This document shows positions 8,176-17,061 of a DNA stretch of 45,308 nucleotides, piece after piece. Every line of letters starts with the position of its first letter. The first letter of the stretch is position 1. Below the pieces are notes generated by a model. That model was not told the DNA's origin, ran no database searches, and worked only from the letters and a program-made list of their open reading frames with translations. The DNA comes from Acidimicrobiaceae bacterium (GTDB lineage: Bacteria; Actinomycetota; Acidimicrobiia; Acidimicrobiales; RAAP-2): contig PKXA01000069.1 of NCBI GenBank assembly GCA_003133325.1, positions 89,887-135,194 on the forward strand. Direction: 5' to 3'. Both the position numbers and the translations under genes were made by a program.

Positions 8176-9177
8176 GTGTTCCGACGACACCAGAATCGGC
8201 ATCTGCAACCCATTCAGAAGCGCCGCACCCTGCTGGGGAGGGGACGGTCGGCGGCAGCGGTCAGTGACCGCAATGGCGCTGCCGGGATCGGGGTCGGCCG
8301 CGGGGGTGATGCCCAGGAACAATTCATCGTGGAGGCGCTCGACGATCTACGCGATACCGTCGTCGGCGAGATCATGACCCCGCGGGTGGACGTGGTGGCT
8401 TTGTCCATCCCGGTGACGGCCGACGATGTCACCCGGGCCGTGCGTGAATCGGGCCACAGTTGCTTTCCGGTCTACGACGACAATCTGGACGACCTGATCG
8501 GGGTGTTGTTCGTCAACGATCTGATCCGGGCCGGTTGGAAGGTGCAAAGTGGGAGGCCCGAGGACCAACGGATCGACGATGTCGGGGCCCGGAGTTCCAT
8601 CCCTGCAGGGGCGATGCCGACCGACCCCGCCAACCAGGCAATTCCCGATCCGGTGGATATCTCCCGCCGCCTCCGCCAGCCCTTTTTGGTACCCGAGTCG
8701 CGTCTGGTGTTCGACGTCCTGGCCGAAATGCGTCGCCACCGACGATCGTACGCGGTGGTGGTGGACGAGCACGGTGGCGTCGAGGGTGTCTTGACGATGA
8801 AGGACGTGTTGGGAGCGCTCGTGGGTCATCTTTCCGACGAGTTCGACCCTGACGACGAGCCTGACGTGGTGAGGGTGGACGGAAGTCGCTGGCTGGTGGA
8901 CGGGCGGATGAGCGTCGACGATGTCCACGATCGCCTGGGGATCGATCTCCCCGAGGGTGAGTACGTGACGTTGGGGGGATTCCTCTTCGACGGCTTCGGG
9001 CATATCCCGGCCGAAGGCGAGGTGCTCGCCGTCGACGGATGGGAGCTCCGGGTGTCCGAGATGGACAAGCGACGGATAGCCAAAGTGGTGGCCAGGCGGG
9101 TCACCGTAGGTGACCCCGGTCCCAGGCACGACGCGGCGGCCGGTGAGACGGGGAGCGAGCGCACAACCGTCGGCTAG
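8176..9177 (+). CDS. CorC/HlyC-type CBS-domain protein (333 aa)
   Basis: Resembles CorC-like proteins: a CBS pair followed by a C-terminal CorC_HlyC (transporter-associated) domain. The first CBS starts at VGEIMTPRVDVVALS, and the second contains RRSYAVVVDEHGGVEGVLTMKDVLGALVG. The final domain is seen as WLVDGRMSVDDVHDRLGIDLP and YVTLGGFLFDGFGHIP. There is no CNNM membrane domain, so it is the soluble CorC form linked to Mg/Co homeostasis. About 60 residues before the CBS pair are low-conservation, and the GTG start at 8176 is only the best available choice. Confidence 0.82.
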   Translation: MFRRHQNRHLQPIQKRRTLLGRGRSAAAVSDRNGAAGIGVGRGGDAQEQFIVEALDDLRDTVVGEIMTPRVDVVALSIPVTADDVTRAVRESGHSCFPVYDDNLDDLIGVLFVNDLIRAGWKVQSGRPEDQRIDDVGARSSIPAGAMPTDPANQAIPDPVDISRRLRQPFLVPESRLVFDVLAEMRRHRRSYAVVVDEHGGVEGVLTMKDVLGALVGHLSDEFDPDDEPDVVRVDGSRWLVDGRMSVDDVHDRLGIDLPEGEYVTLGGFLFDGFGHIPAEGEVLAVDGWELRVSEMDKRRIAKVVARRVTVGDPGPRHDAAAGETGSERTTVG

Positions 9178-9220
9178 CATTCTTCTGTTCTGGACCGGCT
9201 GGTAAGCCGGCTCCGGTCAA

Positions 9221-9298
9221 CGGGCTGTGGCGCAGCTTGGTTAGCGCGCTGCGTTCGGGACGCAGAGGTCCCCGGTTCAAATCCGGGCAGCCCGACCA
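9221..9298 (+). tRNA. tRNA-Pro (anticodon CGG)
   Basis: A cloverleaf can be folded directly. The acceptor stem CGGGCTG pairs with CAGCCCG without mismatch. The anticodon stem is CTGCG/CGCAG around loop TTCGGGA (anticodon CGG, proline). The T arm contains CCCCGGTTCAAATCCGGG. The discriminator A is at 9295 and CCA is encoded at 9296-9298. Confidence 0.95.
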
Positions 9299-9380
9299 TT
9301 GAAGTACCCGGTCAGCGGGGACGCGGATCCCGGCTGTGGGACGGATCGCTCCCGCCAGGCGCCGAGCACAGGGTGCCGCC

Positions 9381-9406
9381 CGTTCGACTCCGTTCGACTC
9401 CGTTCG
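9381..9406. repeat. 10-bp direct repeat after the lipase stop
   Basis: The decamer CGTTCGACTC occurs twice in tandem (9381-9400) and a third partial copy follows (CGTTCG, 9401-9406). It lies just past the lipase stop codon, between that gene and tRNA-Pro. No hairpin or protein site is evident. Confidence 0.6.
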
Positions 9407-9412
9407 CCCCTC

Positions 9413-10496
9413 TCAGCGGAGGCAGGAGTCGGTGACGTAACACTTCAGGGGAGGTTCGCTCGTCACCATGCCCGTGGTGAGCCTGCCCGGCACTTCTGCG
9501 ATCAGCGAAGCCTCGTTGCTCATCAATGAGACGGCAGTGACGAAGGGCATCAGCGGGTCGGAGCAGACCGCGTTGGTGTCGATGGCGGCGAGGTGAGGGA
9601 GCGAGCCGGGGGCGGCCAGGGCCGCCATGGCCACCGCGTAGACAACAGAGGACGCCAAGATGGTCAGGTGCTCGAAGGGTTGGAGCGGACAGATCTGTTG
9701 CTCGGCGACGTTGAGGACGTTGGCGGCCGCGGGCAACGGTGAGACAGGGGTGGTGGTGATGTTCAAACCGGCCAACTCGTCGGTATAGCTGTAGATGTCG
9801 GTGTAGGCGATTCCCGGGAATGTCTGCCGGAGAGAGTTCATGGCGGTGATGAAGTGGGGCGGATCACCGTTGATCCGTTTCACCTCCTGCCATACCGCCG
9901 GAACGCATTCCAACCCGCACACCGGCGCCGCCACGTTGCCGCCGCCCTCGTTGTCGGGTGCGATGCCGACCAGACTGGCCACCATCGGCCGGATGTCGGG
10001 CCACCAACGCAATGCCCACCGCGGGGAGGTGCTCGCCCCTTGGCTCCATCCGATCAACTCCACTTGGCGACCGCTCTGCGCGTGCAGGCTCCGCACCGCG
10101 TTGACGACGTACTCAGCCGCTATCTGCACGTCGCCGTCACTGTGATCCGGCACCGTCACCGTGCAATACGGCCACCCACGAGAGGCGAAGGCCGGATCGT
10201 AGTTCCAGCTGTAGGCCTCTTGAGGGTCGAACACCGTGGGAGGAACCTCGAGGATGATGTCCCGGGTGGCTGATGCCGGAGGCTGAGAGCAGTGCAGTGC
10301 AGTGCAGTGCAGCATCGAGCGTGGCGGGCGACTCGCTCAATGCCGGGCCGGGTTGATCGATGGGCGCGTACACGGGGGCGGGACCAGTGGTGACCGACGC
10401 CGCGGGCGACGTGGATCCAAAGGAGGCGGTGGTGGCGCACAACGACACCACGACCGAACCCGTCACTGTCAGCAGAACCTTGCGAAACCAGGTCAC
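9413..10496 (-). CDS. secreted CALB-like lipase, frame interrupted at a 5-bp repeat
   Basis: Two frames together encode one lipase of the Candida antarctica lipase B type. The upstream frame (from GTG at 10496, with AAGGGG before it) gives a signal peptide (MTWFRKVLLTVTGSVVVSLC) and runs into TLDAALHC, which matches the mature CALB start LDAGLTC. The downstream frame (10315 to 9413) holds the catalytic domain: nucleophile GWSQGA, acid in YSYTDELAG, and histidine in CPLQPFEHLTI. All three match CALB (TWSQGG, YSATDEIVQ, VIDHAGS). The frames meet in the ACTGC repeat at 10289-10312. With one repeat more, or two fewer, a continuous secreted protein results. It may be phase-variable, decayed, or translated from the internal ATG at 10315 without a signal peptide. 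Confidence 0.8.
10289..10312. repeat. GCAGT pentanucleotide tandem repeat inside the lipase gene
   Basis: About 4.8 copies of GCAGT (ACTGC on the coding strand) with no mismatch, placed exactly where the reading frame of the secreted lipase breaks. A five-base unit shifts the frame with each gain or loss, so slipped-strand mispairing would switch the gene on and off. Confidence 0.9.
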
Positions 10497-10746
10497 CGGC
10501 CACACACCCCTTCTCGAGCAAGCCACCCTCGGTCGCCCTTAGGTAGCAGGTGCGCTTCCACAGAGCCAATCGGCAAGGACCACCTCGAGGTTGAGGACAT
10601 GACTCCTGACCGACAATCGACCGTGGCGATGATGGCTGATGTGGCCGATCAACCTCGAGGATGGCCAATCCCCACCGCCGCCACGTGCGAATGACCAGTT
10701 CAGCACAGCCCGTAGGATCTCGGAAATCGATAGGGGAGGAAACACC

Positions 10747-11712
10747 GTGGAGATGGAGTATCGACGTTTGGGTGGGTCGGGGCTGAAAGTCAGCGTGCTG
10801 GGCTTTGGCTCGTGGGTGACATTCGGGCCCCAGTTGGCCGGCGATCTGGCCGAGCAATGCCTGAGCGCCGCACACGATGCCGGAGTCAACTTCTTCGACA
10901 ATGCCGAGGCCTATGCCGGCGGTGAGTCGGAGAGCATCATGGGCAAGGCGATCGATTCCCTCGGGTGGCCCCGCCACAGTTACGTCCTCTCCACCAAGTT
11001 GTTCTGGGGCCTCCACGAGGGGCCCAACATGCGGAACACCCTCAATCGCAAGTACCTCCTGCAGGCCATCGACGCCTCGTTGGAGCGGTTGGGCCTCGAT
11101 TTTGTCGATCTTCTCTACTGCCATCGACCTGATCCGGACACTCCCATCGAAGAGACGGTGTGGGCCATGTCCGACATCATCACCAGTGGAAAAGCGCTCT
11201 ACTGGGGGACCTCGGAGTGGCCGGCCGCCGCGGTGCGCGAGGCCTGGGACATTGCCGATCGCCACAACCTCCATAAGCCGGTAGTGGAACAGCCCCAGTA
11301 CAACCTGCTCTGGCGGGACCGGGTCGAGACGGAGTACGCCCCCCTTTACGAAGACATCGGGCTGGGCCTCACCACCTGGAGCCCGCTCAGTTCGGGCTTG
11401 TTGACCGGCAAGTACCTCGACGGCGTCCCCGACGGCTCGCGCGCCACACTGCCGGGGTATGAGTGGTTGCGGAACCTGCTCACCGACCCCGAGCGCAATC
11501 AGAAGGTGCGCGAGCTGCAGTCCATCTCCGAGGAGTTGGGTTGCTCTCTGGCCCAGATGTCGATCGCCTGGTGCGCCAAGAACCCCCACGTCTCCTCGGT
11601 CATCACCGGAGCAAGTCGGGTCGAGCAGGTCCACGAGAATCTCAAGGCCCTCGAGGTCATCCCCATGCTGTCCGACGATGTCATGGCCCGCATCGCCGCC
11701 ATTACCGGCTGA
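10747..11712 (+). CDS. aldo/keto reductase (Kv-beta/YghZ-like)
   Basis: An NADP-dependent aldo/keto reductase with a TIM-barrel fold. The start reads [20 protein letters not shown]. The catalytic set is visible: Asp and Tyr in [14 protein letters not shown], Lys in VLSTKLFWG, His in [28 protein letters not shown] and [21 protein letters not shown] form the cofactor pocket. The overall pattern is that of voltage-gated K-channel beta subunit-like reductases. GTG at 10747 is favoured because GGAGGA ends 6 bases upstream; ATG at 10753 is the alternative. It overlaps the 3' end of the convergent membrane-protein gene by 11 bases. Confidence 0.88.
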   Translation: MEMEYRRLGGSGLKVSVLGFGSWVTFGPQLAGDLAEQCLSAAHDAGVNFFDNAEAYAGGESESIMGKAIDSLGWPRHSYVLSTKLFWGLHEGPNMRNTLNRKYLLQAIDASLERLGLDFVDLLYCHRPDPDTPIEETVWAMSDIITSGKALYWGTSEWPAAAVREAWDIADRHNLHKPVVEQPQYNLLWRDRVETEYAPLYEDIGLGLTTWSPLSSGLLTGKYLDGVPDGSRATLPGYEWLRNLLTDPERNQKVRELQSISEELGCSLAQMSIAWCAKNPHVSSVITGASRVEQVHENLKALEVIPMLSDDVMARIAAITG

Positions 11713-12232
11713 CCGGGACCGAGACGGGGTCATCCGGGGGTTGCCCTCTGGCGGCGTGTTCGAGGTAGGCCATTTCGATCACCCGACGGCTCACCCGCCG
11801 GGCCACATAGAGCGAGAATGCCGCCGCCGGTAGTTCGACGAGCACGGCGAGAATCACCGCCGTGACAAAATTGCTGCGGCTGTCGGAGGTGGTGACATCG
11901 AACCACGCGTCCACCACCAGCAGAGTGGCCGCCGTCGTCGCCGGGAACTGCACCCGGGGATCCATCCGAAAGGCCAGGTAGGCCGCCCCGGCCAGGGCCA
12001 CCACCAGGAGCGTGTCGAATCCCACCCAGGTGCCCCGGTAGTGATGTTCGAGGTTCCTCTTGGGCAGACTCAGGGCCAGGTACACGATCCAGGGCAGCAG
12101 CCCGGTGGCCACAATGAGATAGATCCAAGCCAGACGCCGAGATCTCCGCCGTACCTCCGGGGAGGTCTGCACACTCCCGTCAACCACGACCGGCTGGACC
12201 GGCTTCCTCTCCGTCGATCTCCTTCTCGGCAC
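11702..12232 (-). CDS. small integral membrane protein of unknown function (176 aa)
   Basis: No family recognised with certainty. Four hydrophobic segments are evident (roughly residues 33-54, 71-89, 97-113 and 124-144), after a basic, proline-rich N terminus and before a charged C-terminal tail. The start is GTG with AAGGAG-like bases inside the first codons rather than before them, so the exact start is uncertain. It is encoded alone between the convergent aldo/keto reductase and the polyphosphate kinase gene on the same strand, about 90 bases from the latter. Confidence 0.65.
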   Translation of the reverse strand: MPRRRSTERKPVQPVVVDGSVQTSPEVRRRSRRLAWIYLIVATGLLPWIVYLALSLPKRNLEHHYRGTWVGFDTLLVVALAGAAYLAFRMDPRVQFPATTAATLLVVDAWFDVTTSDSRSNFVTAVILAVLVELPAAAFSLYVARRVSRRVIEMAYLEHAARGQPPDDPVSVPVSR

Positions 12233-12320
12233 CCGGCCAGCTTAGAAGTGCGGGCCGGGCCCAGTGGGGTCGTCAGGGGCGCCGGACGCTGAGGCAATGG
12301 CTATGTCATCGATTGCCGGG

Positions 12321-14486
12321 CTACGGCACTCGATCGGCAGCGGCCGGAAATCCCCGATCCGGGGGAGGACGGGACAGGACGACCTCGTCATGCGGCGTAT
12401 TCCTGTCGAGGGCCGACGCCTGAAGCGACTGCTGGGCGCTCACCCCGGCAACTGTGGGAATCCGGTGCCAGGTCCCGTCGGATGCCAGTGACCACGACTG
12501 GGTGTCGTCAGCCAGGTTGAGCGACAGGATCTCCTCTAATTGGGCGACCGCCTCGGGGTCGGCGACGGGGACCATCGCCTCGACTCTCCGATCGAGATTC
12601 CGACGACGGAGATCAGCCGATCCGATGTAGAACAGGGCGGACCGGCCCGCCTCGCCCCCGAATCGCAGAATGCGCGAGTGCTCGAGGAACCTGCCGACAA
12701 TGGAACGCACCCGAATCGTCTCGGACATGCCCGGCACACCGGGACGGAGGCAGCAGATTCCCCGGATGACCAGATCAATCGGCACACCCGCCTGCGAGGC
12801 CCGGTAGAGGGCATCGATCACCACCTGATCGTCGAGCCCGTTGACCTTGATCACGATACGTCCCTCGGGACCGGCCTTGGCCTCTTCTTCGATGCACTCG
12901 ACCACCCGCTCACGGATACCGCCCGGTGAGGTGACCAGCTCCAAGTACTGGGGCGGCTGGCTGAATCCGGTGATGTAGTTGAAGAAACGGGTGACGTCGG
13001 CCCCGAGCTCGGGGCGCGACGACAACACACCGAGGTCCTCGTACATGCGGGCCGTCTTCGGGTTGTAGTTGCCCGTGCCGACGTGGACATAGCGCCTCAC
13101 GTGGCCGCCCTCTTGGCGGACCACAAGGGTTGTCTTCGCATGGGTCTTGAGGCCCATGAGCCCGTAGATCACGTGGGCACCCGCCTCTTCGAGCGCCCGG
13201 GCCCAGCCAATATTGGCCTCCTCGTCGAAGCGGGCGGTGACCTCGACCAGCACCGCCACCTGTTTGCCGCGTTCTGCCGCTCTCACCAGTGCCGCCACCA
13301 CCGGGCTGTCTCCCGAAGTCCGGTACAGGCACTGTTTGATGGCCAGTACGTGGGGATCAACCGCGGCTTCATCCATCAACTCCTCCACCGACGCCGTAAA
13401 GGAGTCGTAGGGATGATGGACGAGCACGTCCTGTCGGTCCAGCACCGAGAATATCGAGGGGTTGTCGTCCAACTCGGCCGACAAGAAGGCCGCCGGGACC
13501 ATCGGCGTCCACGGCTCGTCGTGCAGTTCGGGGCGATCCAGGGCGTGGATGGCCCACATGCAGTCGAGCCCCAGGGGTCCCCTGAAGAAACAGACATCCT
13601 CGGCATCCAGTCCCAGGTCGGCGGTGAGGCGCTCGACCGGTTCGGAGGAAGTCCTCGAGTCGATCTCGAGTCGGACGACGGGCAGAAACCGTCGTCGTCG
13701 CAGCTCCTCTTGGAGGGCGAGCAGCAAGTCGTCAGCGGCGTCCTCGTCGAGGGCCAGGTCCGCATCCCGGGTCACCCGGAACACGCATGCGGGACCCACT
13801 TCCATCCCGGGGAACAGCTCGTGGAGGAAGGCCACCAGGACCTGCTCCAGGGGGACGAAGTGAGCGCCGCCGGGCAGCGGCAGCAGTCTCGGCACATTGG
13901 GTGGAACCTTCACGCGTGCGAAACGTCTGCTCTGCTCGGTCGGGTCGCTCACCTCGACGCCGATGTTGAGGGAGAGATTGGAGATGTAGGGGAACGGATG
14001 GCTGGGGTCCACCGTCAAGGGGGTGACAACCGGCAGGATGAGTCGGTCGAAGAGGTCGTGAAGATGCTCCCGGTCATCGGCGTCGAGGGTGTCCCAGTCA
14101 CTCAGCTCGATCCCCTCCACCGCCAACGCCGGGATCAACCCATCCACCAGAAGTGCCTCTTGACGGCGAACCATCCGCTCCATCGATGCACGCACATCGC
14201 CGAGCAGTTCCCCGGGAGTGAGCCCACTGGGGCCCCGGGTCTTGATGCGCGCCACCACTTGACGCTTCAACCCCGCCACCTGCACCTGAAAGAACTCGTC
14301 AATCCGTTCGCTGGTCAGAATGAGGAACTTGACCCGCTCGAGCAGGGGCACCCCGGCATCGTCAACCAGGTCGAGCAACCGTTGGTTGAAGTCGAGATCG
14401 GAAAGCTGGCGGGCGAAGTAACTCAGCACCTCGCCATCGGACGCTCCACCAGTACCCGACGCCTTGGCCGGTTCTCCGCTCATCAC
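12321..14486 (-). CDS. ppk1: polyphosphate kinase 1 (721 aa)
   Basis: Reversibly polymerises ATP gamma-phosphate into inorganic polyphosphate. Length is normal for Ppk1. The N domain begins SYFARQLSDLDFNQRLLDLVDD; the head domain has PLTVDPSHPFPYISNLSLNI. The catalytic region carries the phospho-accepting histidine in LKTHAKTTLVVR and the conserved YVHVGTGNYNPKTARMYEDLG. The second phospholipase-D-like site has FLEHSRILRFGGE. DRRVEAMVPV near the C terminus is also typical. It starts at ATG 14486 (a second ATG follows directly). It is divergent from inorganic pyrophosphatase, putting polyphosphate synthesis and pyrophosphate removal at one locus. Confidence 0.95.
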   Translation of the reverse strand: MMSGEPAKASGTGGASDGEVLSYFARQLSDLDFNQRLLDLVDDAGVPLLERVKFLILTSERIDEFFQVQVAGLKRQVVARIKTRGPSGLTPGELLGDVRASMERMVRRQEALLVDGLIPALAVEGIELSDWDTLDADDREHLHDLFDRLILPVVTPLTVDPSHPFPYISNLSLNIGVEVSDPTEQSRRFARVKVPPNVPRLLPLPGGAHFVPLEQVLVAFLHELFPGMEVGPACVFRVTRDADLALDEDAADDLLLALQEELRRRRFLPVVRLEIDSRTSSEPVERLTADLGLDAEDVCFFRGPLGLDCMWAIHALDRPELHDEPWTPMVPAAFLSAELDDNPSIFSVLDRQDVLVHHPYDSFTASVEELMDEAAVDPHVLAIKQCLYRTSGDSPVVAALVRAAERGKQVAVLVEVTARFDEEANIGWARALEEAGAHVIYGLMGLKTHAKTTLVVRQEGGHVRRYVHVGTGNYNPKTARMYEDLGVLSSRPELGADVTRFFNYITGFSQPPQYLELVTSPGGIRERVVECIEEEAKAGPEGRIVIKVNGLDDQVVIDALYRASQAGVPIDLVIRGICCLRPGVPGMSETIRVRSIVGRFLEHSRILRFGGEAGRSALFYIGSADLRRRNLDRRVEAMVPVADPEAVAQLEEILSLNLADDTQSWSLASDGTWHRIPTVAGVSAQQSLQASALDRNTPHDEVVLSRPPPDRGFPAAADRVP

Positions 14487-14701
14487 CCAACGATACCGGC
14501 CCTGTCAAACAGAGGCATCAGGGTGAAACTTGACGATCGCCTCCGGCAGACCGTTGAACCTCTCGCTCACGGGGGGACAACTCCCACCGTGGCCTGGGGA
14601 GGAATGGGGCCCCGCCAACCCAGGTCGGGTGGGGGGCCGGTAGGTTGCAGGGGACGTTCCACCCGGTGGGGTGGGTCGACAACAGACAGGATGGTGCCGA
14701 T

Positions 14702-15202
14702 ATGGTTGACGATCGCTTGCTCGAGGTCATCGTGGAGATCCCTCGAGGCAGCCGGAACAAGTATGAGTACGACCACGAACGTCACCTGATCAGACTCGAC
14801 CGGAGGCTGTTTTCGGCCACTTTCTATCCGGCTGACTACGGATTCGTGCCCGACACCCTGGCCGAGGACGGGGATCCCCTCGATGCCCTGGTCCTCATCG
14901 GCGAGCCGACCTTCCCCGGGTGCCTGGTGGAAACCCGGCCGGTGGGCGTGTTCTGGATGTCCGATGAGATGGGCCCCGATGCCAAGATCATCACCGTGGC
15001 CTGCGGCGATCCCATGTGGGAGGCCGTGAGGGACCTCGAGGGACTGCCTCCTCACCTCACCATCGAGATTGCTCACTTCTTCGACGTGTACAAGGACCTC
15101 GAACCGGGAAAACTCACCAAAGTCGAGGGTTTCGAAGGGGTCGACGCCGCCTGGGAGGAGATCGACCGCTCGTACGCACGGGCCAAGGAAACCCGACCCT
15201 GA
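14702..15202 (+). CDS. ppa: inorganic pyrophosphatase (family I, 166 aa)
   Basis: Hydrolyses PPi to 2 Pi, pulling biosynthetic reactions forward. Family I signatures are clear: EIPRGSRNKYEYD at the N terminus, YPADYGFVPDT, and the metal-binding DGDPLDALVL. ITVACGDP and IAHFFDVYKDLEPGK follow. The ATG at 14702 fits the family start (MVDDRLLEVIVEIPRGS); 19 extra upstream codons in frame are not conserved. AGGA lies about 10 bases before the start. The length is usual for bacterial family I enzymes. Confidence 0.95.
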   Translation: MVDDRLLEVIVEIPRGSRNKYEYDHERHLIRLDRRLFSATFYPADYGFVPDTLAEDGDPLDALVLIGEPTFPGCLVETRPVGVFWMSDEMGPDAKIITVACGDPMWEAVRDLEGLPPHLTIEIAHFFDVYKDLEPGKLTKVEGFEGVDAAWEEIDRSYARAKETRP

Positions 15203-15241
15203 GTCTCTGCGCTTCCTACGATCGTTTGAGACCGCCACCCC

Positions 15242-15907
15242 CTACCGGGACTGGTCGCTTCTCCATACGGCCGCACCCAGCAGGATGATCTGCAGCTTTC
15301 GTTCCGCCTCGTCAGCGATGCGGGGCAACTCGGAGGCGTCCTCGGGACGCGCATCGAGCGCCAGTTCGGAGGCGGCGATGATCGTCTGGACCACCAACGA
15401 CGAAATGAGCTGGAGATCGGCTGAGCTGACCGTAGCCAACCTCGGCATGCGGGCCAGGTCGGTGGCCAGTTCGCTAGTGAACAGTCGTATCTCCTGTCGG
15501 ATGGCCATCCGCATGGTGCTCGATCCGCCGTAACGCTCCTTGGCGATGAATCGAAAGTGAAGCTCGTGTTCGAGCACGTAGTCCAAGAAGGTGTCGACCG
15601 ATTGGCGGATCAGGTGGGTGGTCGGGAGTGGTTCGGAGCGAACCTCCCGCATCAAGCCCCGCAGCGTGGCAAACGACTCCTCCACCAGGCTCATCCCCAA
15701 CGCCTCCATGGTGGGAAAGTGCCGGTAGAACGCGGCTGGGACCACCCCGGCATCCTTGGTCACCTCCCGGAGACTGAGGCTGGAAAAACTCTGTTCACCG
15801 CTGAGTCGGGCCAGGGCGGCATCGAGCAGTCCCCGTCGGGTCCGCGACTTCCTCTCGTCCCGGGAGCCCGGCTGCTTCCTTCGCCGATCAGAGGGTGGGG
15901 CTGCCAT
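15242..15907 (-). CDS. TetR-family regulator of the desaturase operon (DesT/FabR-like)
   Basis: The N-terminal helix-turn-helix reads LSLREVTKDAGVVPAAFYRHFPTMEALG, close to DesT/FabR-type fatty-acid regulators. A ligand domain with EHELHFRFIAKERYGGSSTMRMAIRQEI follows, a motif seen in that group. The gene is divergent from a ferredoxin reductase-desaturase operon, and the shared region carries two 18-bp palindromes, so it very likely represses both directions in response to acyl-CoA. ATG at 15907 is preferred: TAATAT lies 6 bases upstream with no ribosome site, which fits a leaderless message. GTG at 15913 is the longer alternative. Confidence 0.85.
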   Translation of the reverse strand: MAAPPSDRRRKQPGSRDERKSRTRRGLLDAALARLSGEQSFSSLSLREVTKDAGVVPAAFYRHFPTMEALGMSLVEESFATLRGLMREVRSEPLPTTHLIRQSVDTFLDYVLEHELHFRFIAKERYGGSSTMRMAIRQEIRLFTSELATDLARMPRLATVSSADLQLISSLVVQTIIAASELALDARPEDASELPRIADEAERKLQIILLGAAVWRSDQSR

Positions 15908-15918
15908 CGGCACATATT

Positions 15919-15936
15919 AGTGAACAGATGTTGACT
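15919..15936. promoter_or_regulatory. operator 1 (imperfect palindrome) of the desaturase control region
   Basis: AGTGAACAGATGTTGACT differs at two positions from the perfect palindrome 38 bases downstream. It covers the TTGACT (15931-15936) that would be the -35 box of the reductase gene, and it overlaps the last base of the TAATAT -10 box of the divergent regulator gene. A bound repressor would block both. Confidence 0.8.
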
Positions 15937-15966
15937 TGACCGGTAACGCCGTTTAGAGTGAACATA
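15931..15966 (+). promoter_or_regulatory. leaderless promoter of the reductase-desaturase operon
   Basis: TTGACT (15931-15936), a 17-base spacer, TAGAGT (15954-15959), then six bases to the ATG at 15966. There is no ribosome site before this ATG, so the message probably begins at the start codon. Confidence 0.7.
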
Positions 15967-15974
15967 TGTTCACT
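15957..15974. promoter_or_regulatory. operator 2 (perfect 18-bp palindrome) over the reductase start codon
   Basis: AGTGAACATATGTTCACT is a perfect palindrome. It includes the ATG of the reductase gene and part of its -10 box. The form (AGTGAAC, short centre, GTTCACT) is that of DesT/FabR-class operators of unsaturated fatty acid genes. Confidence 0.88.
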
Positions 15975-17051
15975 ACCGTCCTTGAACGCACGGCCCGGTT
16001 CGGTGCGACCCTGAGTTCCCCACTTCCGGTGGATGCATTCGCTCGGCTGGTGGATCCATTGTGGTCGTCAACCGTGTGTCGGGCCCGGGTCACCCGCATC
16101 ATGAGGGAGACCCCCGATTCCGCGAGCATCGTCCTGCGTCCGGGGCGCGGTTGGGAGTCTCATCAGGCCGGCCAATGGATTGCCGTCGGTGTCGATATCG
16201 ACGGCGTGAGGCACCGGCGTCCCTACTCACTCACTTCGGTTCCCGTGCGGGCTGACGGTTGCATCACCATCACCGTGCAAGCCGTCCCCGATGGAGTCGT
16301 CTCCAACTTCCTCGTCCATCAGCTACAGGTGGGCGAAATCGTCCACCTCGATCCTCCCAACGGTGACTTCACCTTGGGATCGCACTCTTCCTCCCCCCTG
16401 TTGTTCATCACCGGCGGGAGTGGCGTCACCCCGGTCATGGGCATGCTCCGGACCCTCGATGCCGCAGACGTCGCACTGGACGCGGTCCACCTCCACTACG
16501 CCGCCTCTCCGGACCAGGCGATCTTCGCCGACGAGTTGCGTCGTCTGGCTGTGCGCCATTCCGGGTTCGGTTTCAAGTTCGGCGCCACCGGAACCGGTCC
16601 GATCCCGCCGGAGTTGGCGTTGACCACCCGACGCCTCGACGCCCTGTGCCCCGACTGGTCGGCTCGGGAGACCTGGATCTGCGGACCCGCCCCATTGCTG
16701 GCGGCAGCCGAAGCCATATGGGAGTCGGCAGGTATCAGCGATCAGCTCCACAGTGAGCGGTTTCAGCCAAGTCTCACCGCCACCAATGGCACCAAGGCCG
16801 GCATCGTGCAGTTCCTCGACAGCGGAGTCGAGACCCCCGGCGATGGCATCCGGCCTCTGCTCGAGTTGGCCGAAGAGGCAGGACTGTCTCCCAAACACGG
16901 ATGTCGAATGGGCATCTGCCATACCTGCGTGGTCCGACTCAACAGTGGATCGGTCCTCGATCTTCGCGACGGACGGATCCAAAGTGACGAAGGGGACTTC
17001 GTCCAGATCTGCGTCTCCGCACCGTGCGGCGACGTCTCACTGGAACTCTGA
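15966..17051 (+). CDS. flavodoxin/ferredoxin reductase with 2Fe-2S domain, desaturase electron donor (361 aa)
   Basis: Passes electrons from NAD(P)H through FAD and a 2Fe-2S centre to the desaturase encoded next. The FAD site RRPYSLTS and the nucleotide-binding loop LLFITGGSGVTPVMGML lie in the first 170 residues. The C-terminal plant-type ferredoxin domain has cysteines at about 313, 318, 321 and 349 (CRMGICHTC ... QICVS). The order FNR-ferredoxin and the adjacency to a desaturase match the Rv3230c-DesA3 pair of mycobacteria. Its ATG lies in operator 2 and no ribosome site precedes it. The desaturase gene follows 10 bases later. Confidence 0.92.
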   Translation: MFTTVLERTARFGATLSSPLPVDAFARLVDPLWSSTVCRARVTRIMRETPDSASIVLRPGRGWESHQAGQWIAVGVDIDGVRHRRPYSLTSVPVRADGCITITVQAVPDGVVSNFLVHQLQVGEIVHLDPPNGDFTLGSHSSSPLLFITGGSGVTPVMGMLRTLDAADVALDAVHLHYAASPDQAIFADELRRLAVRHSGFGFKFGATGTGPIPPELALTTRRLDALCPDWSARETWICGPAPLLAAAEAIWESAGISDQLHSERFQPSLTATNGTKAGIVQFLDSGVETPGDGIRPLLELAEEAGLSPKHGCRMGICHTCVVRLNSGSVLDLRDGRIQSDEGDFVQICVSAPCGDVSLEL

Positions 17052-17061
17052 AAGGAACCCC

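Noticed and set aside
10156-11733. A 525-codon minus-strand open frame across the aldo/keto reductase and the lipase start
   Set aside because: It is antisense to a clear aldo/keto reductase and its composition is that of a shadow frame; no family motif.
13083-14789. A 568-codon plus-strand open frame opposite polyphosphate kinase
   Set aside because: Gln/His/Arg-rich antisense shadow of ppk1; long only because of high GC content.
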